A stretch of 22,633 bases of DNA from Didymodactylos carnosus (Eukaryota; Rotifera; Eurotatoria; Philodinida; Philodinidae), in contig CAJNOQ010002795.1 in the NCBI GenBank assembly GCA_905250885.1, positions 1 to 22,633 of the forward strand, given 5' to 3'. Of this stretch, positions 8,592 to 17,956 are shown piece after piece. Numbering within the stretch: position 1 is the stretch's first letter; every line of letters begins with the position of its first letter. The notes below the pieces were generated by a model, which was not told where the DNA came from, searched no databases, and saw only the letters and a program-made list of their open reading frames with translations. The translations under genes and the position numbers were made by a program.

Positions 8592-9140
8592 CCTTCTGAT
8601 CTTATCGGCTTTTTCCCTTATACACTTTAACACTTTTGTTCTTATAGACTTTTTCTCTTATACACTTTACAGTTTGAAAAATCATGAAATAGATATCGCC
8701 CGATAGAAAGACGCTCCTTTATATATCGTGCAGCTTTTCTTTTTAAATGAGACGAAATTTGTTGAATCGAGTTCACCTCTCGAACTCAATTTGTTTTCCA
8801 CCGATTCAGATTACATTCACAGATTTCGACTTAACACCGATTACACTTGGTATCTCACGCTCACAATTACACGTGAGCGCATAGACCGTTTTACCCATTC
8901 GGCGTTTCTTTCTGCACTCACTCTCACAACCACAGCAAAAGTGTTAAAGTGTATAAGAGAAAAAGTCGATAAGATCAAAAGTGTTAAAGTGTTAAAGTTT
9001 CTGCATTCACTCTCACAACCGCACACACACCCCTCCCACTACACATCCTGCAAAGTGATTGAAGAGCAAAAGTGTTAAAGTGTTTAAGGGCAAAAGCGTT
9101 AAAGTGTTTAAGGGCAAAAGTGTTAAAGTGTTCGAGTGCT
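8592..9140. repeat. Inverted minisatellite of AAAGTGTTAAAGTG units
   Basis: The left arm (about 8592-8668) carries GATCTTATCGGC, CTTTTTCCCTTATACAC and TTTAACACTTTTG. The right arm (about 8936-8981) carries the complementary block CAAAAGTGTTAAAGTGTATA, AGAGAAAAAGTCGATAAG. From about 9064 to 9135 a roughly 24-27 bp unit, GCAAAAGTGTTAAAGTGTTTAA with small variation, is repeated about three times. CACTCTCACAACC also occurs twice (near 8918 and 9008). The 116-residue plus-strand frame crossing this region is generated by the repeat. Confidence 0.65.
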
Positions 9141-9500
9141 AAAAGAACCTAAAATCGAACCTCAAAAAGAAGTCGCGGCGATGGCGATTTCCAAATCTTA
9201 TGGAATTAATTACCGTCTGGCAGATTCTAGACATCATTCTAGAGAATACGGGTAAGGAAATGTGGAAAAATGCTTCTTCAAGATTTTTCTTGTAAGTACT
9301 GGAAGACTGATTTTAGTAGAAGCATTAATTATGTATTTGAAGGCAGAATCTTCCCGTACTTTTCAAATTTACAAAATCTCGTAGAAAATTTTTGAATAAA
9401 AGACACATTGGTTTCAAGCTGAATCACAGCTTTGAAATTAATTATTCCGTTTTATTAGTAGATACAAAAAGGTATCATCATTTCTACAATAGAAGAAAGT

Positions 9501-10760
9501 CTATAGAGGAATAAAGCGAAGCGGAACATTGGGAGCAAAAAAGAAGGGTCCTCGCTGTCGAGGAATCTGATCTATGTTTCTGTTGTCGTCAATTGTTTCA
9601 ATTTGGAATCGAAGTAAAATGCGAGCGATGAGGAATTTGTGTAAAGATCTAATGAGATACTCGCCTAGACAGTGGCGAGAACGACCGTTACCGAAACCAT
9701 GAATGGCCTTGCGCTGTTGTCTAGTCAATGATTGATGTTGTTCGGGTCGAAACATGAAAGGCTCATCCCAAATGTCATCGTTGCGATTAAGCGATTGAAC
9801 ATCATAGGTTGTCATAGTATTTTTGGGCACAGACGCTCCACAAATTGTCATCGCTTGACTGGTATATTCTGGCACACTGAACATGAATAAAGGTAACATT
9901 CTCTGACATTTGTTCAATATCCAATCGAAATACTCGATCGAGCGGATATCATCTAGTGTGATGTCATCGTTCGACGATTTTCTTTTTTTGTTGAGTAAAC
10001 AAAGGTACCTCCCGTGGCGTCTGTTGGTAAAAGAAGACTTTCGTTGATAGTGTCCATCATCTCAAGAAAAGTCACATCGAACTTGCCCTGAGCCTGCATC
10101 TTGACAAATCGAACGAGCATCGAGTCGCCCTATTTCATATCCTCGATAATACCCATTGTCTCTAATTCCACTTTGTATTCATCGATCAGATTATGAAGAA
10201 TAGAGTCGACATGACGACGAAATTTGATTATATCCCATCGTAGTTTGAGACTCTTGGGTAGTAACCATCGAACAAGGGGTATATTGATCCATGTCGCTTC
10301 AAAACATACCATCATCAAGCAGACCATGATGCCATTCAGTTTACGAAGAGCATTCTGATGTTTTGACCATTTTGGATCCAGAAAAAAATGTGCACAAACG
10401 TTGAAATGTCAAATACTTGAGTTCAGAAGAGATGTCAATAACATGATCGCGTACAGTGAGTTCATCAAGTCTGTCGATCACTTTGCCCGTTTCAAATTCG
10501 ATATCGGCATCAAATTGAACCACTCGATTCTGTCCAAAACATGCATGAAAGAACTTTGCCATTCGATTTCGATCTCGATAGGATTTGAAACCAATGTCTT
10601 GATTCATGAGCATAAGCATAGCCCGGCCAAGTTTCACTTCGCGTACGACGGCCTGTTCATCGTGAAATTGCCAGAATTGACGAACCGCATCGGAATGGGC
10701 TAGGATGAGTGTCGGTTGAGGACCCATCCAAATGCGATAGACCTTCGGATAACCGAGACT
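9501..10760 (-). pseudogene. Cytochrome P450 pseudogene
   Basis: Minus-strand fragments in order match a P450. The N-terminal part has YPKVYRIWMGPQPT; a middle part runs through WINIPLVRWLLPKSLKLRW; an I-helix-like TDATGG follows near 10035. Next is a K-helix region (DDIRSIEYFDWIL), then FRPEQH (the PERF region) and the haem loop FGNGRSRHCLG, whose Cys codon is at 9669-9671. At least four lesions are visible. A frame change falls at the A7/T7 run at 10382-10388, and an in-frame TAG sits at 10130-10132. A deletion of roughly 35-40 codons with frame change lies between I- and K-helix, near 9980-9990. The conserved ExxR glutamate is replaced by lysine (AAA, 9909-9911). The haem loop has one residue more than FxxGxRxCxG. 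The first 50 or so N-terminal residues, including the membrane anchor, are not found. The subfamily cannot be assigned. Introns cannot explain the stop and the lost ExxR together. Confidence 0.85.
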
Positions 10761-10775
10761 TGCTTTTTCTGTTCT

Positions 10776-10955
10776 GTGATGTAATGCCTCTCTTAATTCT
10801 CTCTATAACACATCACAGAGTATGCAGGCTTTGGTCGCTGATCAAGGATATAAGCTGTATGGGTTGAGCAGCGGGAGTAGAACACACTATAGCAATGCAC
10901 AGGATGGGGATGAGAACACCTCAGAGTTTACTTTTGGACAATTTAGTCCAAAGTA
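10776..10955 (+). other. Short open stretch of coding appearance, unidentified
   Basis: A plus-strand frame reads through SQSMQALVADQGYKLYGL and later DGDENTSEFTFGQFSPK before TAA. The preceding ACACATCACAG could be a splice acceptor. The acidic, Gly/Ser-rich composition looks more protein-like than its neighbours. It has no recognisable domain, no identified upstream exon, and overlaps nothing else. It may be a 3' exon fragment or chance. Confidence 0.2.
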
Positions 10956-11059
10956 AATTCTTTGCATTTGAATTCAAAGTTCAAGTGTTCGATTCTATCA
11001 ACTGTGTAGTGTTCTTTTGTGCTTTGCTTCTTTCTGTTCTATCCTTATCTCTCTCTTGC

Positions 11060-11257
11060 TTTCGGTTCTTCATCGGGAACCGAAACCGTGCTACCGGTTC
11101 TAAAAATGGAACCGGAACCGCGGTTCTTTTTGTTTCGGTTCTAAGTCGAGAACCGGAACTGCGGTTCCTTTTGTTTCGGTTCTAAGTCGAGAACCGGAAC
11201 CGCGGTTCTTTTCGGTTCGGTTCTAACTCGAGAACCGAGAACCGAACATCCCTAGTC
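11060..11257. repeat. 41-bp tandem repeat of GGTTC/GAACC fold-back units
   Basis: Units start at 11120, 11161 and 11202 with a 41-bp period: GCGGTTCTTTT, then TTTCGGTTCTAAGTCGAG, then AACCGGAAC. Each unit is internally complementary (CGGTTC against GAACCG). The segment ends GAACATCCCTAG, which resembles a hAT-type terminus (CATCCCTA reversed is TAGGGATG), but no matching left end or 8-bp duplication was found. It is probably a terminal fragment of a MITE. Confidence 0.7.
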
Positions 11258-11309
11258 ATAAGAATGATGTATATATAGTAGATATTGTAGAAAAATTTAT
11301 GTAGTAAAA

Positions 11310-11560
11310 ATAAGTCATCGCCTCGTGCAAGATAATACATGATCTTGTGATAAGAACTAAAGGGTCAACACTCTCTCTGACAAGATTTTACAAGATATTG
11401 CAAGATCAGATGATTTCTTGTCACAAAATCTTATGTGATCTTGTCACTTCTTATGAGCTGACCTTGTGAGATCCTATGATAAAAAGTTACAGGATTGCGC
11501 AGGATCTTACGCGATCTTGAGACAAGATCTTGTCACAAAATTTCATAAGATAACGATAGA
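11310..11560. repeat. Dispersed CAAGATCTTG-type inverted repeats
   Basis: Variants of CAAGAT and ATCTTGTGA/TCACAAGAT occur at least eight times in both orientations, for example GATCTTGTG near 11341, ACAAGATTTTACAAGATATT near 11381, TGATCTTGTCAC near 11437 and GACAAGATCTTGTCAC near 11521. The segment is strongly self-complementary. No ends or target duplication were identified. Confidence 0.6.
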
Positions 11561-11782
11561 TCTGTTGCTGATATGTTTCATCTGTGTAAACAAGAATGTG
11601 CTTATTTTGTGTACGACCTGCGTAGCTATTACAAGACAAAATTCGATTTTAACGGTGATTTCACAGTAACCTAAACGGAGTTATTCTAAGGAGTGTTCGC
11701 AGCTATCCGCAATCGCTATAGAGTTAGATTGTCCTAAGAGACTCGGAACCGGTTTTTATATGCTGATGTCTCGGGTACTCAG

Positions 11783-12107
11783 TAGGGCTGTGACAGTTAC
11801 CATTATCGTTACAGTAACTGTAATTGCTGGTCGGTTACCGTTCTTTGTAACGGTAACGTGTAAGCAGTTACCGTACAAGTAACGGTAACGACCAGTTACA
11901 AGTAATGGTAACTGTTTAGTATATCTTTCAAGAGTCAAATCTCTAAATATCTAGGTATCCAGGGTGAGGGTGAAACTTCGTAGCCTCACCCTGGATACTT
12001 AGATATTTAGAGATTTGACTCTTGAAAGAGATACTGAACAGTTACCGTTACTTGTAACTGGGCGTTACCGTTACTTGTACGGTAACTGCTTATCCGTTAC
12101 CGCCCTA
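11783..12107. mobile_element. Non-autonomous hAT-like MITE, 325 bp
   Basis: The termini are TAGGGC on the left and GCCCTA on the right. They are flanked by a perfect 8-bp direct duplication GTACTCAG (11775-11782 and 12108-12115). TAGGG-type termini with 8-bp duplications are characteristic of the hAT superfamily. Inside, GTTACCGT/ACGGTAAC motifs are reiterated in both orientations. The core is a near-perfect stem of more than 50 bp (about 11918-11976 against about 11985-12045) around a loop at GTGAAACTTCGTAG. There is no coding capacity. The perfect duplication suggests a fairly recent insertion. Confidence 0.9.
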
Positions 12108-12335
12108 GTACTCAGCTGAAAAAGCGCGAATGGAAAGCTTCGTTGTCTTTTGCATGTTTTCGTCCTTACAAAAAGTTATTCCGTTTTACAACAACTGTCA
12201 CAATTATTCTGGCACTACCTCTTTAAAGGGCGTTTATTATTGGCTACGTAGAAAATTATTTGTTCCTTCCTTTCCTTTCTCTTTGTTCACCACACGATGG
12301 TTTGACTTATAATATTATACCACATTACCTGGCGT

Positions 12336-12749
12336 GGGGGTTGTATCACGAAAAAACTTAAGTCTAAGTTTAAGACCTACTTATGGCCGGGGGCTTAAAC
12401 CGTATCACGAAAAGACTTAAGTTGGCGATTTGCTTACTTTTTAAAAGTCGTTGACAATAATGACAAACTTGGGAGTGTGACAAAAACCTGCAAAATAACG
12501 AAATATTTATTCTCTAACCCTTAGAACGTCGTTTTCGTCGAATCGTATCGTGAAATGCCTGAGCCATTTGAAAAATGCACCAATGACTTAAGTTTCCAGT
12601 CTTAACTTTAAGACTACATTTCTCATGACTTAAGTCACCCTTTGACTTAAGCTTTTCTGTAATACGATAAACTGAAGTCCAAAGACTTAAGTTAGTAACA
12701 GAGACTTAAATCCAAATTTTAACTTAAGTTTTTTTGTGATACGGCCCCC
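12336..12749. mobile_element. MITE with GGGGG-YYGTATCAC termini, 414 bp
   Basis: The left end GGGGGTTGTATCACGAAAAA and the reversed right end GGGGGCCGTATCACAAAAAA match over about 27 bp and run into CTTAAG in both cases. The immediate flanks TGGCGT (12330-12335) and TGGTGT (12750-12755) could be a 6-bp duplication with one mismatch. A second copy of the end (GGGGGCTTAAACCGTATCAC) lies inside at about 12398, and CTTAAGT recurs throughout the element. No protein is encoded. The superfamily is not assigned. Confidence 0.75.
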
Positions 12750-12886
12750 TGGTGTGTTATGTGATTGGATGAAAACTACGTGCATTCGTACTTTTACGTC
12801 CTTTCTTGATGTCTAGAACCAAACTGAAATAGCTTTGAATCTTTGTTTGAGATAAAAAAATTTATGATAGAAATTAAGAATAAAAC

Positions 12887-13098
12887 CACCTTTTTCATGT
12901 CATGTTGAAATGACTAATTTCAAAATGAGACGTTTTGTCTATATTCTGAAGACATCATCGGTCACACTGATATGCAAAAAGTGAATTCTAGCATAGAAAA
13001 ATATAAATTCTACATACGTGTTATTTTGCATATCAGTGTGACCGATGATGTCTTCAGAATAAAGACAAAACGTCTAGTCATTTCAACGTGAAAAAGGT
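12887..13098. repeat. Long palindrome / fold-back element, ~212 bp
   Basis: The left arm (12887-12977) and right arm (13024-13098) are reverse complements with small indels. Matching blocks run from CACCTTTTTCA at the left tip, through GTTGAAATGACTA and ACGTTTTGTC, to ATTCTGAAGACATCATCGG and TCACACTGATATGCAAAA by the loop. The loop is about 45 bp. The left arm carries a small insertion (near 12917-12929) absent from the right. No clear target duplication was found. Confidence 0.8.
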
Positions 13099-13099
13099 G

Positions 13100-14540
13100 A
13101 AATAGTTTTGCTATACTACTACGAAGTCGGCTCAATGTAACTCAAAGACGGAGGACTGTAGACGAAAAGTAGCCTGTAAAACGATGAGTCATCAGTCTTC
13201 AGCTACCTACTACTAGGAAAACTAGCGGCTAAAATACGAAAGCACATTGGATTTTCTACTAGGGATCACGTTGTAAGTAAGTGAAAGAAAGTGACAAGCA
13301 CTCCCAGTTTTTCTTCAAACATTCAAATTTTTCAACAATCGCTTGAGTTATTGCCCAAAACATGAGTTTCATATCATTTTCTTTTATCTGTATAATTCAC
13401 ATGATGCAATAGTACTTTTTATGTCACGAGTGAGGACCGGGAGATGGTTTCATCAATATTCTTAAGTAGCTTTCAAACATAAGATCCCAGTTTCTTTGAA
13501 ACATCTGCAAGTACAACAAACCATTTTGCATTCACTTCAATATTTTCTTCATGATTTTACTTTTAGCATCAACAACTATACATAATGTACCATCGTAATA
13601 ACTACCACATATCTAGAAGAAGAATACAATCGAAAACTGTAACATAGTTTAAGCTAAATAAACTCTTTTTCTGCAGCAAGGTGTTCCATCAACAGTTTTA
13701 AGTTCACGAACTTCAGAACATACTTAAGTCAACGTTTAGTTTATGTTAATATGTCGCTTTTGAGCATTGACTCAACACAACTCTAGATATGTTTTAAGTC
13801 AATGGTTAACTTCAAATCACATTCTATGAGTTTAAGATAAACTTAGTTTAAAACGAAGAATTAAGTCAGCATTTAACTAAGATTTAGCCGACACCTAAGT
13901 TTAAAAGCTGCTAATGAAACAATTTCCAGATCCAAACGAATTATTATAAGAATAATATGCAAGAAAGTTAGTTTTGATATTGAGCTACTGGTTTTGGTGT
14001 ATAATTTCTCCAAGATTTAATACAATTAATAGATACATCAAAATGTAATCAAGATCAAGTTACATTAATTATTGCTACATACACAATTCTTAGTTAAAAT
14101 GAAATTTATTCTCTCTTATCAAATGAATGAACGTGTGAGTTTTTTCTTTTTGTTTATAAAATCAGATGAGATACATGTTTCTATTTGTTTGTTGTTGTTT
14201 ATTTTCCGTACGTATTTGTGAAATATAACAATATAGTTTATATTATTCTTTGTAAAACAAAATAACTTCTAGTGAACAATACCTTTTCTTTTGGTGACTT
14301 TTTTTATATATTCTTGCTTCACTTTATCCATGTTGCCTCGGTGAGTTTTCTTCGAATTTCTTTCTTGAGAAACATAGAAGCTGTATACGACAGGCTTTGT
14401 AAAGTACACGAATTTACTTGGAGAACAGCGTAAAAATAATGTTGAAGCGCGAGTAATTCTACGAAGCTGTTTTTTCTTTGTTAATGTGATCAAATTAGCT
14501 ATCGATAGTATAAGATTATGTAAGAAAAGGCCTACTAAGG
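13100..14540. other. AT-rich intergenic region
   Basis: No credible gene. TTAAGTC/TTTAAGT motifs recur between 13690 and 13910, similar to the CTTAAGT units of the MITE at 12336-12749, so degraded relatives may lie here. A 115-residue minus-strand frame (14269-14616) is open but looks compositional. Confidence 0.4.
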
Positions 14541-14619
14541 AAAATATGTGTACTCTTTTAGTATAATATTTGTAAACAAATATCATTGTTTGGTTTTCTT
14601 GTTCACTCTGCTCCATATA

Positions 14620-15582
14620 ATGCCGCAGTATAGTTTTAATGACATTCCTCGTGTGGAAGGAGTGAAGGTGGCCATCATTACTGGCTCAAATGAAGGAATC
14701 GGCAGAATAACCACACGTGAACTAGTAAGAAAAGGTTGGCACGTGATTATGGCTTGTCGAAATGAAGAGAAAGCACAAGCAGCTATTCAGGCCATTCGAG
14801 CACAAATCGGTGTTGTCGACAATGATAATTTGAAACTAGACTTTATTCAGCTCGATTTGGCATCGTACGAATCTGTGAGAAACTTTGTTGATCAATTCCA
14901 TCAGCGACACTTGCCCTTACATTTGTTAATCAATAACGGCGGTGTTATGATGCCACCGTTCGGTTTAACGAAAGATGGTGAAGAACTTCAATTCGGTACA
15001 AATCATCTGGGACATTTTTTACTCGCAAACTTATTATTAGATGATCTTAAACAGAATGTTCCATCGCGCATTGTAGTATTGTCCAGCAGAGCTCATCTCC
15101 GACATCCTGGTATTGAGTTTGTCGATGAAAGAAGAAATCAGCCGTATCCAGATACCGGTATTGTCACTTATCGAGCACGCGCTGCAACCTACGGTCAGTC
15201 GAAACTAGCTAATATGATGTTTTGTAAAGAATTAGCTGAACGTCTCGGATCAGAATCCAAAGTCTATTGTAACGGAATACATCCCGGTGTTATTAAAACG
15301 GAATTATTTCGTCATTTACATCCAGGTATAACTACGCGCATAATGAGTCCTTTTATGCGAACAGTTGAAAATGGTTCAATGACGACGCTTTACGTTGCCA
15401 CACATCCTGATATTGAAACCCAAAATATTCATGGTGCTTATTTCGTTCCAAGTAAGCATATTCCAGCTCCTTACATTCGTCCAGCTGAAGTTGCTCCAAA
15501 TCCAGTCGTGTTAGATAAAAATGCGAGAGAAAGACTTTGGGAATTGAGCAAACGTTTAACAGGTTTAACAAACACCATTTAA
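14620..15582 (+). CDS. Short-chain dehydrogenase/reductase (retinol dehydrogenase/WWOX-like)
   Basis: An intact intronless frame of 320 residues. I chose the ATG at 14620 (MPQYSF) because it is the first ATG in frame, and the Rossmann fold starts shortly after it. Upstream in-frame codons back to 14548 lack an ATG. All classical SDR motifs are visible. These are TGSNEGIG (residues 21-28, dinucleotide binding), NNGG (105-108, a variant of NNAG), FGTNHLGHF with the structural Asn (126-133), LSSRAH with the catalytic Ser (154-159), YGQSK (Tyr191, Lys195) and HPG (221-223). The roughly 35-residue gap between catalytic Ser and Tyr, and the GTNHLGHF and SKLAN signatures, place it near the retinol dehydrogenase 11-14/WWOX-type group, which reduce or oxidise retinoids, lipids or other carbonyls with NADP(H). 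The substrate is unknown. No signal peptide or clear membrane anchor is seen in the chosen product. AATAAA near 15800 may serve as polyadenylation signal. Confidence 0.92.
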   Translation: MPQYSFNDIPRVEGVKVAIITGSNEGIGRITTRELVRKGWHVIMACRNEEKAQAAIQAIRAQIGVVDNDNLKLDFIQLDLASYESVRNFVDQFHQRHLPLHLLINNGGVMMPPFGLTKDGEELQFGTNHLGHFLLANLLLDDLKQNVPSRIVVLSSRAHLRHPGIEFVDERRNQPYPDTGIVTYRARAATYGQSKLANMMFCKELAERLGSESKVYCNGIHPGVIKTELFRHLHPGITTRIMSPFMRTVENGSMTTLYVATHPDIETQNIHGAYFVPSKHIPAPYIRPAEVAPNPVVLDKNARERLWELSKRLTGLTNTI

Positions 15583-17579
15583 TAACACATTTAAACATAT
15601 TTTGATTATACGTGTTCTGAGAGTTAATTACTAAGATTTTTATTTTGGCAGGTCTATACACATTCTTGCAGAGATCAAAGGCTGCTTAACTTTCTGTTCT
15701 ATTTATATACTTTGTGCAATTTTTTACTGATACAGTCATTTTTCTTGGTAAATTTAAAAAAAAGGCTAAGACGAGCACATTACTTCTTAGTTCTTGATTT
15801 AATAAACAGAATGATTTATCTGTTTCAAGAACTTATTGATGATGCAAAATCAAGTTGCACAACCTTTGTTCTGCTATTGTAGTGAAAAATTTCGTTTTTT
15901 TGCTAATATTTGTTTCGTTTAAATGAGATTTAACGTGAATAATATGTCAGTGCTCTACTTCATCACCTATTACTTGATGATCATTAGAATTCATGGAATA
16001 TTGCATAAAGAATTCTCAGCGACATAGTGAAGTTTCAATGTAAGGAATGAGTTTCAGATTTGTGGTTGACGTTTTTACTTCTATTTTTCTACTAAATATG
16101 TATTTGTCACAGGTTCTATATGGCATCACATCAGACTTGTCAGTTTCGGATAGTTTCACACCGTTCCCGTTAGCCGAGGACCTTTGAAGATGGTCATCGA
16201 TCTTTTTTCTAGTTATGGAACTGTTGCTCTGGTGAAAAGACTAGTCTGACATAGAGATCTTTCATTTAATTAATTAAGGCCCCATACGCACTTACTAATC
16301 ATGTACTGGTTTTTGAGCAAGCCAGGGAAATCATGATGTATGCACTTAATACGTATGCTATTGGAAAGTAGAAATGTGTGCGGGTACGGCTTTTCGTATT
16401 CTTATTCAATCTGCAAATTCTTTTTTCCGCCTTTACTTCTAAACTTTGTATTCGAAATTTACTTACAACCTGATAAAGTGTCCTCTCAAAAACTTTCGAG
16501 AAAAGTTGACATCGCACTCATCGTTCGATTCCCGATCGAGGTATACATTTTATTTTCACATGTTTGTCTATCAAATTATGTCTCACTTCCAGTCGTAGTA
16601 AAATTCACTTTCTAAGTATATTATTGCTGTATAATTAGAAAAATGGTTTTACTCGAAAGAAAGTTTAAAAAATTGTACTAATATCCGATTCGTACATGAA
16701 GACTTTGTATGTGAAACTGTTCCTGATCTGTGGGTGCAAATGCGATCTATTCTAAGTATTTGTTCCAAAAAAAATGTAAGTCAGCGCAGTTAAATTACAA
16801 TTTTTTCTTGGAAATAGAATATACGAGAATTAAGTATGTTCTTGTTCTACTATTTCCATTACATAATACTATTCTCACAAAGTCTGTTTATAATCGTATT
16901 TTAGGTTTTTTATAGGCAGTGCAAATCATGCAACAAAATTGCTCATTTTTATATGTTTACCGAATGATGTAATATAATAGCTTATAATCAAATCTCCTAA
17001 AGCACGCTTGTTTAGCCGAATTTAGTAAATAATCCTAAACGAGTGTAATTCTAGAATGTTGAAATTCTTTTACGATATGTCTTTTTTAAAATTATCTCCT
17101 GGAATCATGAGATGTTTTATTGGCAGAGATAATAATATAAAAACGTGAAATATCGAACAAAATGTAGCATATGATAAGAAGACGAAATATTCGCTATCAA
17201 AATTGTAATCATTTTGTAGCATTCTTAGCAAATTAAACTATAATGTTTTGCTTGCTTGAATTGGATATAGATCTGAAACTTCGTAATTAAAGTATTGATG
17301 GCAATAGCCTTTCTTGTACAAGCCATGGACAAAATATATGGACTTTCACGAGTAAAAAAGAAAGAAAATTGCGCATTTTCACTTACAAAACCTTCAGGCA
17401 TACCGGAGAATATAACAGTAAAACATGATCACGTTATAAGCAGCGAGTAGTGCAAACATTTTCATATTGTGTAAATAATCTTTGGTATTATGCTATTTAA
17501 ATTATCAATTTTGTGATTATTTTGTAGATAGAAAGTTAACATTATCATTAAAAATAAAGATCTCTTTAATAAGAATACA
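15583..17579. other. AT-rich intergenic region
   Basis: About 2 kb with stops in every frame and only short open stretches (for example 16340-16615 plus, 16299-16517 minus) without recognisable domains. I found no transposon ends, tRNA or long repeats. It should hold the 3' end of the SDR transcript. Confidence 0.45.
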
Positions 17580-17956
17580 ATGGAATTTAGTGGTAAAGCT
17601 GATATCCAAAATGACGATAAAATGACAACAAATTTTTATGGAACTACTATAACGTGAGAAAAAAACATACGACAAAGAATGATCGATGGTTAGTAAGCAA
17701 TAATAAAGTTTATGACATGACTAAATGGTTAAAACAGCCTGGATGACAAGTAGTTCAAAATCATTATGCTGGACAAGGTGTGCTCCTGTATGATGAATTC
17801 TGAAGTTGATCGGTGATTTTTACTGTAAAATATCATTTTTTTATTTAGATTGATAAAGATCCAAAGGTTCAAATCGATTCATTATTTTTACTTGGCAATG
17901 TTATACCTTTACGAGTATCTGACGGGACATTATTTTTAGATTTTGTCGTTATCTAA
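17580..17956 (+). pseudogene. Decayed cytochrome b5-like domain (possibly from a front-end fatty-acid desaturase)
   Basis: Reading across frames from ATG at 17580, the segment gives KHTTKNDRWLV, then NKVYDMTKWLKQ, then PG, then QVVQNHYAGQ. This is the cytochrome b5 haem-binding domain order seen in b5 proteins and in the N-terminus of b5-fusion desaturases. It is dead. There is an in-frame TGA at 17655-17657, and a frame shift in the A-run at about 17659-17665. The first haem-ligand motif HPGG is reduced to PG followed by TGA (17744-17746), so the ligand His codon is gone. Further stops follow at about 17801. After a possible short intron ending TTTATTTAG, DPKVQIDSLFLLGN appears, loosely resembling the desaturase segment after the b5 domain. 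No histidine boxes or transmembrane segments follow, so only the N-terminal part is present. The desaturase origin is an inference; a stand-alone b5 gene is the alternative. Confidence 0.7.

Noticed and set aside
8728..9078. 116-residue plus-strand frame
   Set aside because: Lies within the inverted minisatellite; the open frame results from stop-poor repeat units.
8592..9140. CRISPR array or telomeric repeat
   Set aside because: Units are irregular, lack spacers of constant length and are inverted; nothing supports a CRISPR or a chromosome end.
9930..9990. Intron between P450 I- and K-helix regions (GTACCT...CACTAG)
   Set aside because: The length and phase would be acceptable, but the supposed intron contains DDITLDD-type coding similarity and removing it still leaves 35 or more residues missing, so a deletion fits better.
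10401..10703. 100-residue plus-strand frame
   Set aside because: Antisense to the P450 pseudogene; no motif of its own.
11756..11938. 60-residue minus-strand frame rich in TVT
   Set aside because: Translation of the GTTACCGT repeats in the hAT-like MITE.
14269..14616. 115-residue minus-strand reading frame overlapping the SDR 5' flank
   Set aside because: Highly basic, no recognisable domain, AT-rich composition, and divergent overlap with the upstream region of a convincing gene; most likely chance.
14548..14619. N-terminal extension of the SDR with a hydrophobic stretch
   Set aside because: It would need a non-ATG start; the first in-frame ATG at 14620 gives a complete SDR.
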